A DNA stretch of 64,000 bases from an uncultured Lachnospiraceae bacterium (GCA_946405625.1 CAMJHQ010000002.1:62001-126000), one strand, 5' to 3'. Numbered from the stretch's first letter, positions 1 through 9,294 are shown. The notes: a model not told the origin generated them from the letters alone. A program made the numbers and translations.

Positions 1-238
1 TTATCGAAGCCTTAATATCATAAACTATAGCATCCTTCAGATCCTGTTTTCTCTTTCCAAGCCCGCCAAGCTGGTCCTTATACATTTTTTCAACATGCTT
101 AATCTGATTCAGCAGGCTGTTGCAGATATCATGATAGCCTCCATCGGAAATGTTTTCTTCATTAAAATCCAAGAATTTTAAACCGGTTTCCTCGATCTCC
201 TGATCCAGCATGTCATCATCTGAATTCTTAAGTTCCAT
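1..238 (-). CDS. Hypothetical protein, N-terminal 79 residues (runs off the left edge)
   Basis: An open frame starts at an ATG at 238 and continues without a stop to the left edge. A strong purine stretch (GGGGGTTGGGAT) sits directly upstream, which supports this start. The visible product is hydrophilic and acidic at first (MELKNSDDDML), then more basic (GLGKRKQDLK). It has no signal peptide or membrane segment, and I recognise no domain. The gene is divergent from tRNA-Leu, and about 75 bp separate its start from the tRNA promoter. It could be a small helical cytosolic protein. Function is unknown and the C-terminal part is not in the window. Confidence 0.6.
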   Translation of the reverse strand, partial: MELKNSDDDMLDQEIEETGLKFLDFNEENISDGGYHDICNSLLNQIKHVEKMYKDQLGGLGKRKQDLKDAIVYDIKASI

Positions 239-312
239 ATCCCAACCCCCATAGGAATACTTTCAACAGATTCATTACTTTAGATAATTATTTTATCACT
301 ATACTTTTCTGG

Positions 313-341
313 TTGCAAAAAAATCATTTTATGATTATAAT
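313..341 (+). promoter_or_regulatory. Sigma-A promoter of tRNA-Leu
   Basis: A -35 box TTGCAA (313-318) and a perfect -10 box TATAAT (336-341) are separated by 17 bp. The -10 lies 22 bp before the mature tRNA 5' end, which fits a short processed leader. This is one of the closest matches to consensus in the window. Confidence 0.75.
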
Positions 342-363
342 AACAAAGTCTGATAAGGGCTAC

Positions 364-449
364 GCCGGCATGGCGGAATTGGCAGACGCCCGGGACTTAA
401 AATCCCGTGGGTAGTGATACCCGTACCGGTTCGACCCCGGTTGCCGGCA
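364..449 (+). tRNA. tRNA-Leu, anticodon UAA
   Basis: The 7-bp acceptor stem GCCGGCA (364-370) pairs with TGCCGGC (442-448), followed by discriminator A449. The anticodon stem CGGGA/TCCCG encloses the loop CTTAAAA, giving anticodon TAA. A long variable arm (GTGGGTAGTGATACCC) marks a class II tRNA, which with UAA means leucine. The T arm carries GGTTCGACCCC. No CCA is encoded, so the end must be added by the CCA transferase (the cca gene lies at 2420-3784). A strong promoter precedes it and a hairpin terminator follows 5 bp later, so it is a single-gene unit. Confidence 0.95.
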
Positions 450-488
450 AAAAAGAAGCAGAGAGAAAAATCTCTCTGCTTCTTTTTA
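450..488. terminator. Bidirectional terminator between tRNA-Leu and the AAA ATPase gene
   Basis: A perfect 13-bp stem (454-466 with 471-483) closes a 4-nt A loop. It is followed by T-rich sequence on the plus strand and by five Ts on the minus strand. It can serve both the tRNA and the converging AAA ATPase gene that ends at 502. Confidence 0.85.
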
Positions 489-501
489 TTTTTTCATTTT
501 A

Positions 502-2262
502 TTATTTCTTTGTATTCTTTTTCTTTGATGTTTCAGATGTAAGAACCTCCGTCACAGCGTCATTAGTAAGTACCTCTGTTTCATCATCATTGGTAAGTAC
601 CTCTGTCACATCATCATTTCCGGATCCGGTTGTCTCCGCCATCATTTCTTCTGCAATCTTCGCTGCTTCTTCTTCAGTCAGATCAGCTTTGATTTCTTCA
701 GCAAGTTTTGCTGCGTCAGCTTCCGATATCTTTTTATCAGACTTTTTATCAGTTGAACTCTTTTTCATTATTTCATCAACCGGAAGTGTATCCTCACGGA
801 CATCATCAATTGTAAATGTTCTTACAACCTTATCATCCGGCTTATCAATTGCAACGATTCTTGTTGCCTGTCTCGAGATGCAGCGTTCAATATAATTTCT
901 TACTTCACGAGCATTTGCGAAGTTTTCTTCATGCGCACTGGCACGTCTCACCAGATATTCCTTTATATATTCGGATGCTTCCTCATCCGGCTCATATTCC
1001 TGCTTTGAGCACATTGACTGGAATATCTTGTAAAGCTCCGGACCTGTATAATCCTTGAAGAAGATATACTTATTAAATCTGGACTTGAGTCCCGGATTTG
1101 AATTAACAAACTTCTCCATCTTCTCAGTATATCCGGCAACGATAACTATGAAGCTGTCTCTGTCATCCTCCATTCTCTTAAGGAGTGTATCAACCGCTTC
1201 CTGTCCGAAGTCTTTCTCATCTCCTTCCTTGATGAGAGTATATGCCTCATCAATAAAGAGGATTCCGCCCATGGCACTGTCTATAACCTCCATGGTCTTT
1301 GTTGCCGTCTGTCCTACATAACCCGCAACAAGATTGGATCTGTCTACTTCTACGAGCTGTCCCTCGGTAACTACGCCGAGCTGCTTATATATCTTTGCAA
1401 GGAGTCTTGCAACAGTAGTCTTACCTGTACCCGGATTACCCGAGAAAACAAGATGCAGATTGATATCCGGCTGCTTCATGCCTCTTTCTTCACGGATTTT
1501 CTTAACCTTAACAAGGTTAATGAGATTTGTCAGATCCTGCTTAACAGAATCAAGGCCAACAAGAGAGTTAAGCTCTTCATAAAGCTCCTCAAGAGTCTTT
1601 TCCTTCTCTGCCTTATCCGTCTTTGAAGCCGCCTTCTTCTCTGTAGCTGCATTTCCCTGTCCTGCGTTAGCTCTTGCTACACTTCCGAGGCCGCCTGTCT
1701 TTGCTGCACCCTTATTCTTGTTGGTATACATACCCTGGTTTACATTCGGTACATTTCCATCCTTATAATAGAGACCATACTCCTTAAGGAAATTGTTGAG
1801 CATGATCGTATAATTCGAAAGATTAGAAAGCTCTGTTGTGGTTGCACCGTTTATAGATACAAACTCCGCTCCCAGATTGTTAAATGTATCCACTATAAAC
1901 TTTGCTATCGGCCTTCCGTCCATTGTCTTTATATCACCGCTTGTAAGGTCTGCTTTTGCGGCATACATAAGCGCCTTCGGCGGAGTATTGATAAAGTCCT
2001 TGCTTCTGCATCTGTCATATACGAAACCTATGAACTTAACTACATCCATGTTGAAGCCGAGATAATCATTAACGAACTTTACCTCTTCTACCGCTGTAGT
2101 ACCGTCTGATTCAAACAGAAATCCCAGGAACATAAGATAATCATATCTCAGCATATCACGAAGATTAATTCTGTTCCTTGCCAGTTTCTCGTCTCCCTCT
2201 CCAATTCTTTCGGCAAATCTGAGAGATGCATCAACCTGACTTCTCAATTCGTAATTTACCAT
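502..2262 (-). CDS. AAA+ ATPase of the SpoVK / CbbX type
   Basis: 586 residues. A single AAA+ module occupies roughly residues 225-500, with Walker A GNPGTGKT (275-282) and Walker B ILFIDEA (334-340). The spacing around VGQTA and the arginine-rich region after ADKP match the CbbX/SpoVK family, ring ATPases that remodel protein partners. The first 165 residues form a separate helical domain that I do not recognise with certainty. A Gly/Ala/Lys linker (about 175-225) joins it to the AAA module. The C-terminal 80 residues are acidic, contain three near-repeats of TEVLTNDD, and end in a lysine cluster. The gene has its own promoter (2318-2346). The partner and role are unknown; a sporulation role cannot be assumed from the family name. 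Confidence 0.85.
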   Translation of the reverse strand: MVNYELRSQVDASLRFAERIGEGDEKLARNRINLRDMLRYDYLMFLGFLFESDGTTAVEEVKFVNDYLGFNMDVVKFIGFVYDRCRSKDFINTPPKALMYAAKADLTSGDIKTMDGRPIAKFIVDTFNNLGAEFVSINGATTTELSNLSNYTIMLNNFLKEYGLYYKDGNVPNVNQGMYTNKNKGAAKTGGLGSVARANAGQGNAATEKKAASKTDKAEKEKTLEELYEELNSLVGLDSVKQDLTNLINLVKVKKIREERGMKQPDINLHLVFSGNPGTGKTTVARLLAKIYKQLGVVTEGQLVEVDRSNLVAGYVGQTATKTMEVIDSAMGGILFIDEAYTLIKEGDEKDFGQEAVDTLLKRMEDDRDSFIVIVAGYTEKMEKFVNSNPGLKSRFNKYIFFKDYTGPELYKIFQSMCSKQEYEPDEEASEYIKEYLVRRASAHEENFANAREVRNYIERCISRQATRIVAIDKPDDKVVRTFTIDDVREDTLPVDEIMKKSSTDKKSDKKISEADAAKLAEEIKADLTEEEAAKIAEEMMAETTGSGNDDVTEVLTNDDETEVLTNDAVTEVLTSETSKKKNTKK

Positions 2263-2317
2263 CTATCCTATCCTTCCTTTTCTTTCACTCTGATCATCGG
2301 TCTATCGGACCATATAG

Positions 2318-2346
2318 AGTGTAACATTATTCCTCTTTTCAAACAA
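2318..2346 (-). promoter_or_regulatory. Promoter of the AAA ATPase gene
   Basis: On the minus strand TTGTTT (2341-2346) and TACACT (2318-2323) are spaced by 17 bp. A small inverted repeat, GGTC/GACC, follows in the leader. It indicates that the AAA gene is transcribed separately from cca. Confidence 0.45.
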
Positions 2347-2419
2347 GTGCTACTTGCTTCATTCATCACATGTATCGGCCTTTACTCTGGCCCCACACCC
2401 GGTTTGCTCATCACCGGCT

Positions 2420-3784
2420 TCATTCTTCACTTATTCCCTTCATCAGCTGAGCTGCTCTCTTTAACAATATTTCCTTCTGATTGTTGGACGGATGTCCGAG
2501 GACTTCTGCCAGAAGAGTTTTTAGTATCTCGCCCATCTCCGGTCCCGGTTTTATACCAAGCTCCTTCAAGTCACCGCCGTTTATGGCAAGATCCTTTATG
2601 CTTAGGCAGTCACCGTCTGCAACTATCTTTTCCTTCATTTCTATAAGCTTACTCAGTGTATCCAGGCTTTCCTGTCTGCCGTAATCACTCTGTCCCTCAA
2701 TATCGGCTCTTTTAATATCTACCAGCCTGTCGAAATATTCTATTCCCATCTGACTCATACCTTTCCTGAAGGTTGTAAGTCTGATGTCACCCTTTATTCC
2801 GTAATCATGCCAGTATACAAGCTTCTTTACATCCCGGATGGTGTCGTTATCCATCTTGAGGCGACGGAGCACCTGCTCCGCAATCCTTTCGCTTGCCACA
2901 CCATGTCCCTTGAAATGATCTCTTCCGCTCGCATCTGTTGTTCTGCATTCCGGTTTTCCGCTGTCATGAAGAAGCGCCGTATATCTGAGAACCTTCGTCT
3001 TGGGAACATTTCTTATTACTTCTACGGTATGACCTGCAACATCATACAGATGATACGGAGTATTCTGCGGTGTTTCAGCCATAGCATCGAACTCAGGCAG
3101 GATGATCTTCGTGATGCCCATCCTGTAAGCATCGAGCAGCTTCTCAGGATGATCGGACATGATAAGCTTTGTCAGCTCTGTCTCGATACGTTCCGCACTG
3201 ACCGCCGAAAGCTCGGGTGCATGATTCTCAGCAGCTATCCTTGTTGCTTCATCAATCTCAAAATCCAGCTCTGCCGCGAACCTTACGGCTCTCATGATCC
3301 TGAGCGCATCCTCGTCAAAACGTTCATCCGGATTTCCGACACATCTGATCACTCTTCTTTTTATATCGCCTATTCCGTCATACAGATCTATCAGCCCGTC
3401 CTTATCGTTATAGGCCATTGCATTAATAGTAAAATCTCTTCGGAGCAAATCCTCGGAAAGGTCGCTTGTAAACTCTACCGACTCCGGGCGTCTGTGGTCA
3501 CTGTACTTTCCGTCAATCCGGAAGGTTGTCACCTCATAGCCTTCGCTTTTCAGCATAACAGTAACCGTTCCGTGCTTGATACCTGTATCTACCGTACGCC
3601 TGAATATTTCTTTAACCTCTTCGGGCTTGGCAGATGTGGTTATATCCCAGTCTTTGGGCGTTCTGCCCAGAACCGAATCTCTGACACAGCCTCCTACGGC
3701 ATAAGCCTCATAGCCAGCCTCATTCAGCTGTTCCAAAATATATATGACATTTTGAGGCATTTCTATCTTAATATCGTTTCCCAT
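2420..3784 (-). CDS. cca: CCA-adding tRNA nucleotidyltransferase
   Basis: 454 residues. The N-terminal class II polymerase head shows YAVGGCVRD (ribose/phosphate binding) and DWDITT, whose two aspartates bind the catalytic metals. RRDFTINAMAY is the family's flexible-loop region. A domain with LLHDSGKPECR and later HD-type residues follows (about 265-390), giving the nucleotidyltransferase-plus-HD layout common in Clostridia. The enzyme adds or repairs the 3' CCA of tRNAs, which matters here because the tRNA gene at 364-449 lacks an encoded CCA. Length is normal. It lies downstream of proS in the same direction, but a terminator (3896-3943) separates them. Confidence 0.92.
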   Translation of the reverse strand: MGNDIKIEMPQNVIYILEQLNEAGYEAYAVGGCVRDSVLGRTPKDWDITTSAKPEEVKEIFRRTVDTGIKHGTVTVMLKSEGYEVTTFRIDGKYSDHRRPESVEFTSDLSEDLLRRDFTINAMAYNDKDGLIDLYDGIGDIKRRVIRCVGNPDERFDEDALRIMRAVRFAAELDFEIDEATRIAAENHAPELSAVSAERIETELTKLIMSDHPEKLLDAYRMGITKIILPEFDAMAETPQNTPYHLYDVAGHTVEVIRNVPKTKVLRYTALLHDSGKPECRTTDASGRDHFKGHGVASERIAEQVLRRLKMDNDTIRDVKKLVYWHDYGIKGDIRLTTFRKGMSQMGIEYFDRLVDIKRADIEGQSDYGRQESLDTLSKLIEMKEKIVADGDCLSIKDLAINGGDLKELGIKPGPEMGEILKTLLAEVLGHPSNNQKEILLKRAAQLMKGISEE

Positions 3785-3895
3785 ATCTAAACCTTTTCGT
3801 AAACAGTTTATTTGCAGAGATATTGTATCATTTTGAAATTATTATATCCAGTGTCTAGAAGTTTATTCTCAATTAGAAAACAATTATAAAATGAT

Positions 3896-3943
3896 TAAAA
3901 AACGGTACGCATCAGATGGATATGCACCACTGTTACGTACCGT
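3896..3943 (-). terminator. Terminator downstream of proS
   Basis: An 8-bp stem ACGGTACG/CGTACCGT (3902-3909 with 3936-3943) is followed on the minus strand by five Ts. It lies 20 bp after the proS stop. Confidence 0.65.
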
Positions 3944-3963
3944 CAATCTTACTTGATCATTTT

Positions 3964-5394
3964 TTAATAAGCTCTTCCGAAATAAACCATCTTCTTTGCA
4001 GGCTTACCGCAGCATACACAGACATCACTGAGCTGCTCCTGTTCAAACGGCATACATCTTGTCGATGCACCGGTCTGTGCTTTGATATTCTCTTCACATT
4101 CCGTCTCACCGCACCACATAGCCTTGATGAATCCCGGTCTGTTGTTGATCGTATCTACAAACTCATCCCAGTTTCTTGCCTCAAATGTATGCGAATCTCT
4201 GTGTGCTCTTGCTGCCTCAAGCATATCCTTCTGAATTGCCTGAAGAAGCTCCTCAACCTTTGCCTCAATCTCATCAAGTCCTACCGTAAGCTTCTCTCCG
4301 TTGTCACGTCTTACAAGTACACACTGATTATTCTCTATATCACGAGGTCCTATCTCAACTCTGAGCGGAATTCCTCTCATCTCACACTCTGCAAACTTAA
4401 ATCCCGGTGACTTATCTGTGGCATCAACCTTAACTCTTGCAACCTTTGACAGTTTCTCACGAAGCTCCTCGGCTTTTTCAAGAACGCCCTCTTTCTTCTG
4501 CTGGATAGGAACTATCATAACCTGTATCGGAGCCACCATTGGCGGAAGCTTAAGTCCGTTATCATCGCCGTGAACCATGATGATCGCACCGATAAGTCTG
4601 GTAGTAACTCCCCATGATGTTTGATGAACATACTTTAACTGATTGTCTTTATCTGTATACTGAACACCGAAGGCCTTTGCAAAACCGTCACCGAAGTTAT
4701 GGCTTGTACCTGACTGAAGTGCCTTTCCGTCATGCATAAGAGCTTCTATAGTATAAGTAGCAACCGCTCCCGCAAACTTCTCCTTCTCTGTCTTCTGTCC
4801 CTTTACAACAGGGATGGCAAGTACCTGCTCACAGAAGTCAGCATATACGTTCAGCATCTGGATTGTTCTTTCTTCAGCTTCTTCAGCTGTAGCATGTGCT
4901 GTATGTCCTTCCTGCCACAGGAATTCTCTTGAACGAAGGAAAGGTCTTGTCTCCTTCTCCCAACGGACTACAGAACACCACTGATTATATACCTTAGGCA
5001 GATCTCTGTAAGATGTAATGTCCTTCTGATAGAAATCACAGAAAAGTGTCTCAGATGTAGGTCTTACACAGAGCTTTTCCTGAAGCTCATTCAGTCCACC
5101 ATGTGTTACCCAAGCAACCTCCGGTGCAAAGCCCTCTACGTGATCCTTCTCTTTCTGAAGAAGTCCCTCCGGGATAAGCATCGGAAGATATACATTTTCC
5201 ACACCTGTTTCCTTAAACTTTGCATCCAGCTGCTTCTGGATCAGCTCCCAGATAGCATAACCTGCGGGCTTAAGAACCATGAATCCCTTAACACTTGTGT
5301 AGCCTGTAAGGTCTGCCTTAACGACTACGTCTGTATACCACTGCGCAAAATCCTCTTCCATAGAAGTGATAGCTTCTACCTTCTTATCTGCCAT
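3964..5394 (-). CDS. proS: Prolyl-tRNA synthetase, archaeal/eukaryotic-type (no editing insert)
   Basis: About 476 residues. It charges tRNA-Pro with proline. The length, the [14 protein letters not shown] motif, and class II motifs 2 and 3 ([20 protein letters not shown] around 145; the GDD/GLKLPP region) identify the short ProRS form without the bacterial YbaK-like insertion. The C-terminal Cys-rich zinc-binding tail includes [11 protein letters not shown] and ends in a Tyr residue, as usual in this form. Two ATGs are possible (5400 and 5394). I chose 5394 because AGAGGA then sits 9 nt upstream rather than 3. Only 73 bp separate it from the next upstream gene, leaving no room for a T-box leader. 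Confidence 0.93.
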   Translation of the reverse strand: MADKKVEAITSMEEDFAQWYTDVVVKADLTGYTSVKGFMVLKPAGYAIWELIQKQLDAKFKETGVENVYLPMLIPEGLLQKEKDHVEGFAPEVAWVTHGGLNELQEKLCVRPTSETLFCDFYQKDITSYRDLPKVYNQWCSVVRWEKETRPFLRSREFLWQEGHTAHATAEEAEERTIQMLNVYADFCEQVLAIPVVKGQKTEKEKFAGAVATYTIEALMHDGKALQSGTSHNFGDGFAKAFGVQYTDKDNQLKYVHQTSWGVTTRLIGAIIMVHGDDNGLKLPPMVAPIQVMIVPIQQKKEGVLEKAEELREKLSKVARVKVDATDKSPGFKFAECEMRGIPLRVEIGPRDIENNQCVLVRRDNGEKLTVGLDEIEAKVEELLQAIQKDMLEAARAHRDSHTFEARNWDEFVDTINNRPGFIKAMWCGETECEENIKAQTGASTRCMPFEQEQLSDVCVCCGKPAKKMVYFGRAY

Positions 5395-5467
5395 GATCAT
5401 TTTCCTCTCTTAAACAATTTGTCTCACTATTTTATCACATAAGATATGGATATTAAAGAGAAGGTTT

Positions 5468-6130
5468 TTAAAATTCCTTCTTCTTCCATATATTGATATT
5501 CTTTGTAACGGATACGGCAGTCAGGATTATCGTTACGATCACTGTAATCACTGCCGCGATCATCGTTGGTGCACGAAGCTCTATATTAATTCCGAAATAC
5601 TGAATCAACTTTACCACAAGCACCACACCCCATATCGGGACAAATATCGATATGATGATATGTGCCACTCTCACTTTCTCATAAGGCACATTATTCAGAA
5701 AAAGAAATAGCACATCATATAATATCACTATCAGTGAAACCGCAATAAGTGCATCATACAGATTCAGCCTGCTGATACCGTCAAACAGATGTGCAGGATT
5801 GATCAGTTCCGCAAGTTTATAGAATACTGTACCTATAACGCAGATAATCATAAGAAGCACAAATCTCGCTTCTATGATCTGTCTTCTCAGGAAAGGACAT
5901 GCCATTATATATGTCTGGCCTTTAAACTTGCTCTCCATAGTATATAACTGTGAAAATGCAAAAAATGCCGCATAATCAAGGCTCAAAAAGAGGGTGTAAA
6001 GAGGATATGCCATAGTTTTCAGAGAACCGCACATAAATAACGGAATTCCTATCAGCACCATCAAAGTAAAATATGCATACATATCCATAAGAAATACATC
6101 TTTTTTTATTAATACCAATATCTTTTTCAT
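5468..6130 (-). CDS. ABC-2 type transporter permease
   Basis: About 220 residues from the ATG at 6130 (MKKILVLIKKD). There are six hydrophobic segments and no extracytoplasmic domain, the usual form of the ABC2_membrane_5 permeases that pair with YtrB/BcrA-like ATPases. An upstream extension to 6178 exists in frame, but its first 16 residues (MCRTVPVAKM) look unlike a permease start and no ribosome site supports it. The ATPase gene ends 66 bp upstream, so the two form one transcript. The substrate is not evident; members of this family are often linked to antimicrobial resistance or envelope stress. Confidence 0.8.
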   Translation of the reverse strand: MKKILVLIKKDVFLMDMYAYFTLMVLIGIPLFMCGSLKTMAYPLYTLFLSLDYAAFFAFSQLYTMESKFKGQTYIMACPFLRRQIIEARFVLLMIICVIGTVFYKLAELINPAHLFDGISRLNLYDALIAVSLIVILYDVLFLFLNNVPYEKVRVAHIIISIFVPIWGVVLVVKLIQYFGINIELRAPTMIAAVITVIVTIILTAVSVTKNINIWKKKEF

Positions 6131-6196
6131 TTCTTTTATCCCACATAACATTTTTGCCACAGGAACAGTCCTGCACAAAAATACTCATAATAAAGC

Positions 6197-6925
6197 TTAC
6201 TCTATAGAACTGTCACCGATCACATCCAACATGACTGTCTCTATATCCTTTGAAGTTTCTTTTCCCTGATTCATAAAAGAATCCTTTGAACCACCGAACA
6301 ATATCCTGCCGTCATCGATCAGCACTATGTCATCAGCTATCTTGTCCAGATCGGATGTTATATGCGTCGAAAAAAATACAGTCTTACCCTGTTTCTTATG
6401 CTCCAGCATTTCCTCGCATAATGCATGGCGGCTCTTGGGATCCAATCCGCTCGACGGTTCATCAAAAATAAGTATCTCAGCATTATGAGACATGGCAAGT
6501 GCAAGAGAATATTTCATTCTCATACCTTTAGACAGACTCTCTATTTTCTTATTCTCATCGAGGTGATATTTTCCGAGATATTCATGGAAAACTATATCAT
6601 CCCAATTTTTAAATCCGGCTTTCACTATATTCTTCATTCTTTTAAGAGTAAAGGAATCATAAAAATATCCCGTATCAAATGCGACTCCGATAGATGATTT
6701 ATACTTTTCCTCATCTTCATCTATAGTCGATCCGTTCACCTGTATAGTCCCGGCCTGATAAGGCGAAAGTCCCAGTATACATCTGATAGTCGTAGTTTTT
6801 CCGGCACCGTTATTACCTATAAAACCAACTATCTTCCCTTTTTCTATTTCAAAAGAAACATCTTTCAGACTAAAGGATTCATATTCTTTCTTTAATTTGT
6901 CCACTTTGAGTATAATATCCTTCAC
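6197..6925 (-). CDS. ABC transporter ATP-binding protein (YtrB/BcrA-like)
   Basis: 242 residues. Walker A is GNNGAGKT (about 37-44), the signature is LSKGMRMKYSLA, and Walker B is ILIFDEPSSGLD followed by the switch His in FFSTHITSD. The start is a GTG at 6925, supported by GGGGAGG six bases upstream. The ATPase pairs with the permease at 5468-6130. YtrB-type systems usually carry a GntR regulator upstream. None is present here; instead an extended -10 promoter (6962-6970) precedes the gene. Confidence 0.9.
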   Translation of the reverse strand: MKDIILKVDKLKKEYESFSLKDVSFEIEKGKIVGFIGNNGAGKTTTIRCILGLSPYQAGTIQVNGSTIDEDEEKYKSSIGVAFDTGYFYDSFTLKRMKNIVKAGFKNWDDIVFHEYLGKYHLDENKKIESLSKGMRMKYSLALAMSHNAEILIFDEPSSGLDPKSRHALCEEMLEHKKQGKTVFFSTHITSDLDKIADDIVLIDDGRILFGGSKDSFMNQGKETSKDIETVMLDVIGDSSIE

Positions 6926-6961
6926 AGCTGCCTCCCCAAGATTGATAACTATTGAAAAAAT

Positions 6962-6970
6962 ATTATATCA
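6962..6970 (-). promoter_or_regulatory. Extended -10 promoter of the ABC-2 transporter genes
   Basis: Minus-strand TGATATAAT gives a perfect -10 with an extended TG, about 37 bp before the GTG start. No convincing -35 is present. Confidence 0.5.
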
Positions 6971-6987
6971 CATTTTTCTCAAATCAT

Positions 6988-7016
6988 TTGAAATCTTCTC
7001 CTCTCTATCGTAAACT
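6988..7016 (+). promoter_or_regulatory. Promoter of the RluA-type pseudouridine synthase gene
   Basis: TTGAAA (6988-6993) and TAAACT (7011-7016) are spaced by 17 bp. Transcription would start near 7023, leaving an untranslated leader of roughly 135 nt. Confidence 0.5.
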
Positions 7017-7023
7017 GTTTGAT

Positions 7024-7158
7024 AGGTCAACCGCACACTCATGAACTTAGTAGTGTGAGGATTCACGGAAGGAAGAGAATTTCATTTGTGTGAAACATCA
7101 TGAGCCGGTTAAGCTTTATGATGCATCTGCAAAATAACAATTATAACGGAGAATTAAT
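7024..7158 (+). other. Structured 5' leader of unknown class
   Basis: The leader holds several nested pairings: CACACT with AGTGTG around a loop containing GAACTTAG; TTTCA with TGAAA; CATCAT with ATGATG; and AACCG near the start with CGGTT near 7113. It matches no riboswitch class I know. A ribosome site (GGAG) precedes the ATG at 7159. The same GAACTTAG loop occurs in the 23.0-23.1 kb element. Confidence 0.3.
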
Positions 7159-7932
7159 ATGTCAGCTAAACTCGATATTGTCTTTGAAGATGAATATATG
7201 ATCGCATGTGTTAAGCCGTACGGAATATCATCACAGCCGGATAACGGAAGTGGTGAAGACCTTATGACCACAATTCGTAACTACCTTTATGACAAGGACA
7301 TTGCCTCAGGAAAACCGGATCCCGGTGAGCCTTATCTTGCAGTGATCAACCGCCTCGACAGACCCGTTGCGGGAATCGTACTCTACGCAAAGAGTCAGGA
7401 AGCCGCATCACGTCTCTCGGAAAGTCTTCAGTCCGATGAAATGTCCAAATATTACCAGGCTGTCGTTACAGGTTTTATGGATGAGCCCGAGGGAACTCTC
7501 ACTGACTGGATACTCTTCGATAAGAAGTCAAATGTATCCAAAATCGTTTCCAAGGATACAAAGGGTGCGAAGTATGCCGAACTTAACTATGAAGTCCTTG
7601 ATGAGCTCGATACCGATGAAGGTCCTATCTCTTATCTTTTGATTGAGCTTCTCACCGGACGTCATCATCAGATCAGATGTCAGCTTGCAAATGCCGGCTG
7701 TGGAATATGGGGCGATACAAAGTACAATCCCAAATATTCGGCGGACAGAAACAAGTCCAAAAAGCCCGGCAGCACAAAGCCCGGAAAAAATAATCAAAAA
7801 AAGAAAAGCCCGGGAATAGGTCTTTTCTCAACTATGCTTGAATTCACTCATCCCTTTACCGGTGAAGAAATCACTCTTCACAGAGAACCGGAGGGTGAAG
7901 CCTTCGATATAATCGATCAGGTTGACTGGTAG
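7159..7932 (+). CDS. RluA-family 23S rRNA/tRNA pseudouridine synthase
   Basis: 257 residues. The catalytic motif is NRLDRPVAGIVLYAK (Asp about residue 67), with HHQIRCQLA as the second conserved family motif. The protein isomerises specific uridines to pseudouridine; the exact target cannot be read from sequence. It lacks an N-terminal S4 domain, so it resembles the short RluA forms. A Lys/Ser/Gly-rich insertion (about 195-220, with KSKKPGSTKPGKNNQKKK) lies after the second motif and may add basic RNA contact. It is a plus-strand gene between minus-strand neighbours, with its own promoter and a bidirectional terminator. Confidence 0.88.
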   Translation: MSAKLDIVFEDEYMIACVKPYGISSQPDNGSGEDLMTTIRNYLYDKDIASGKPDPGEPYLAVINRLDRPVAGIVLYAKSQEAASRLSESLQSDEMSKYYQAVVTGFMDEPEGTLTDWILFDKKSNVSKIVSKDTKGAKYAELNYEVLDELDTDEGPISYLLIELLTGRHHQIRCQLANAGCGIWGDTKYNPKYSADRNKSKKPGSTKPGKNNQKKKSPGIGLFSTMLEFTHPFTGEEITLHREPEGEAFDIIDQVDW

Positions 7933-7946
7933 AATACATAAAACAG

Positions 7947-7985
7947 AAGCCCCTGCGGATCATAATCCGCAGGGGCTTTATAATT
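7947..7985. terminator. Bidirectional terminator between the pseudouridine synthase and aminotransferase genes
   Basis: A perfect 14-bp stem (7947-7960 with 7965-7978) closes a CATA loop. U-rich sequence follows on the plus side and weaker T runs on the minus side. A short direct repeat (TTATAATTCTTATTA, twice) follows at 7978-8007. Confidence 0.75.
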
Positions 7986-8004
7986 CTTATTATTATAATT
8001 CTTA

Positions 8005-9294
8005 TTATTCTGCTTCAGCAATAAGTTTCTCGAGACTTACGATCCTTACGCAAAGTGTGAAGAGCTTTGCTGCGATCTTGAGATCCTCGAGAGTCGGATA
8101 TGTAGGAGCTACACGGATATTTGAATCCTGAGGGTCCTTACCGTATGGCCATGTTGCACCTGCACCTGTCATAGTAACTCCGGCTTTCTTAGCCTTATTT
8201 ACGATTGCCTTTGCACAACCCGGAAGGCTGTCGAAGCTGATGAAATATCCTCCCTTCGGAGTTGTCCACTCACCTACTCCGAGTCCCTTGAGATTCTCAT
8301 CAAATATCTCAAGAACTGCCTCGAACTTAGGTCTGATGATATCTGCATGCTTACGCATATGCTCTACCATACCGTGTATATCCTTGAAGAATCTTACATG
8401 ACGGAGCTGATTAACCTTATCATGTCCGATAGTCTGGTTCTTCATCTGATTCATTATATCCTCGAGATTGTTCGGTGATGTTGCAAGTGCAGCTATACCG
8501 CTTCCCGGGAAGGAAATCTTTGAGGTAGAAGCAAACTTATATACAAGATCCGGGTTCCCTGCTCTCTTACATTCAGCCAGGATCTCGATGAGATAATCCT
8601 GATCGTCATCATAGAGATGATGAATTCCGTATGCATTATCCCAGAAGATACGGAAATCTTTTGCTGCAGGCTTAAGTCTTGCAAATCTTCTTACTGTCTC
8701 ATCTGAATAGGAATATCCCTGAGGATTTGAATATTTCGGACAACACCAGATACCCTTTATAGCATCATCCTCTGATACGAGCTTCTCAACCATATCCATA
8801 TCCGGACCATCCGGAGACATAGGAACAGGTATCATCTCGATTCCGAAGAACTCAGTAATGGCAAAATGTCTGTCATAACCCGGTACAGGACACAGGAACT
8901 TTACCTTGTCCAGCTTGCACCAAGGTGTATTACCGAGAATACCGTGAGTCATGGCACGGCTTACTGTATCATACATAACATTAAGTGATGAGTTACCGTA
9001 GATAATGATATTGTCCGGATTGTTCTCCATCATATCTCCAAGAAGAACCTTTGCTTCATGGATACCTGTAAGAACTCCGTAATTGCGGCAATCTGTTCCG
9101 TCCTCACATATAAGATCTGCTCCGGAATGAAGTGCATCCATCATTCCCATTGAGAGATCCAGCTGCTCACGGCACGGCTTGCCTCTGCTCATATCCAGTG
9201 TCAGGTCAAGATCCTGAAACTTCTTATACTCTGCCTTGAGGGCACTCAGCTCCTGCTGCATTTCCTCTTTACTCATTTCTGCATAAGCTTTCAT
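8005..9294 (-). CDS. Class I aminotransferase (aspartate aminotransferase, subgroup Ic type)
   Basis: About 429 residues. The protein keeps the PLP fold landmarks: GNSSLNVMYD, GYDRHFAITE, the CPKYSNPQG motif, WDNAYGIHHL (Asp for the pyridine nitrogen) and the Schiff-base lysine in FASTSKISFPGSG. This is the layout of the Asp_aminotransf family (subgroup Ic) that transfers the amino group of aspartate to 2-oxoglutarate. A start at 9294 is preferred over the GTG at 9297 because GAGGAG then lies 8 nt upstream. A near-consensus promoter (9354-9382) drives it. It may supply aspartate to lysC/hom; that link is inference. Confidence 0.85.
   Translation of the reverse strand: MKAYAEMSKEEMQQELSALKAEYKKFQDLDLTLDMSRGKPCREQLDLSMGMMDALHSGADLICEDGTDCRNYGVLTGIHEAKVLLGDMMENNPDNIIIYGNSSLNVMYDTVSRAMTHGILGNTPWCKLDKVKFLCPVPGYDRHFAITEFFGIEMIPVPMSPDGPDMDMVEKLVSEDDAIKGIWCCPKYSNPQGYSYSDETVRRFARLKPAAKDFRIFWDNAYGIHHLYDDDQDYLIEILAECKRAGNPDLVYKFASTSKISFPGSGIAALATSPNNLEDIMNQMKNQTIGHDKVNQLRHVRFFKDIHGMVEHMRKHADIIRPKFEAVLEIFDENLKGLGVGEWTTPKGGYFISFDSLPGCAKAIVNKAKKAGVTMTGAGATWPYGKDPQDSNIRVAPTYPTLEDLKIAAKLFTLCVRIVSLEKLIAEAE

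Noticed and set aside
2807-3790. A 327-codon open frame on the plus strand opposite cca
   Set aside because: The minus strand encodes a full CCA transferase with all motifs; the plus frame has no recognisable features and is an antisense shadow.
5395-5467. T-box leader upstream of proS
   Set aside because: Only 73 bp before the next gene and no T-box sequence or specifier stem.
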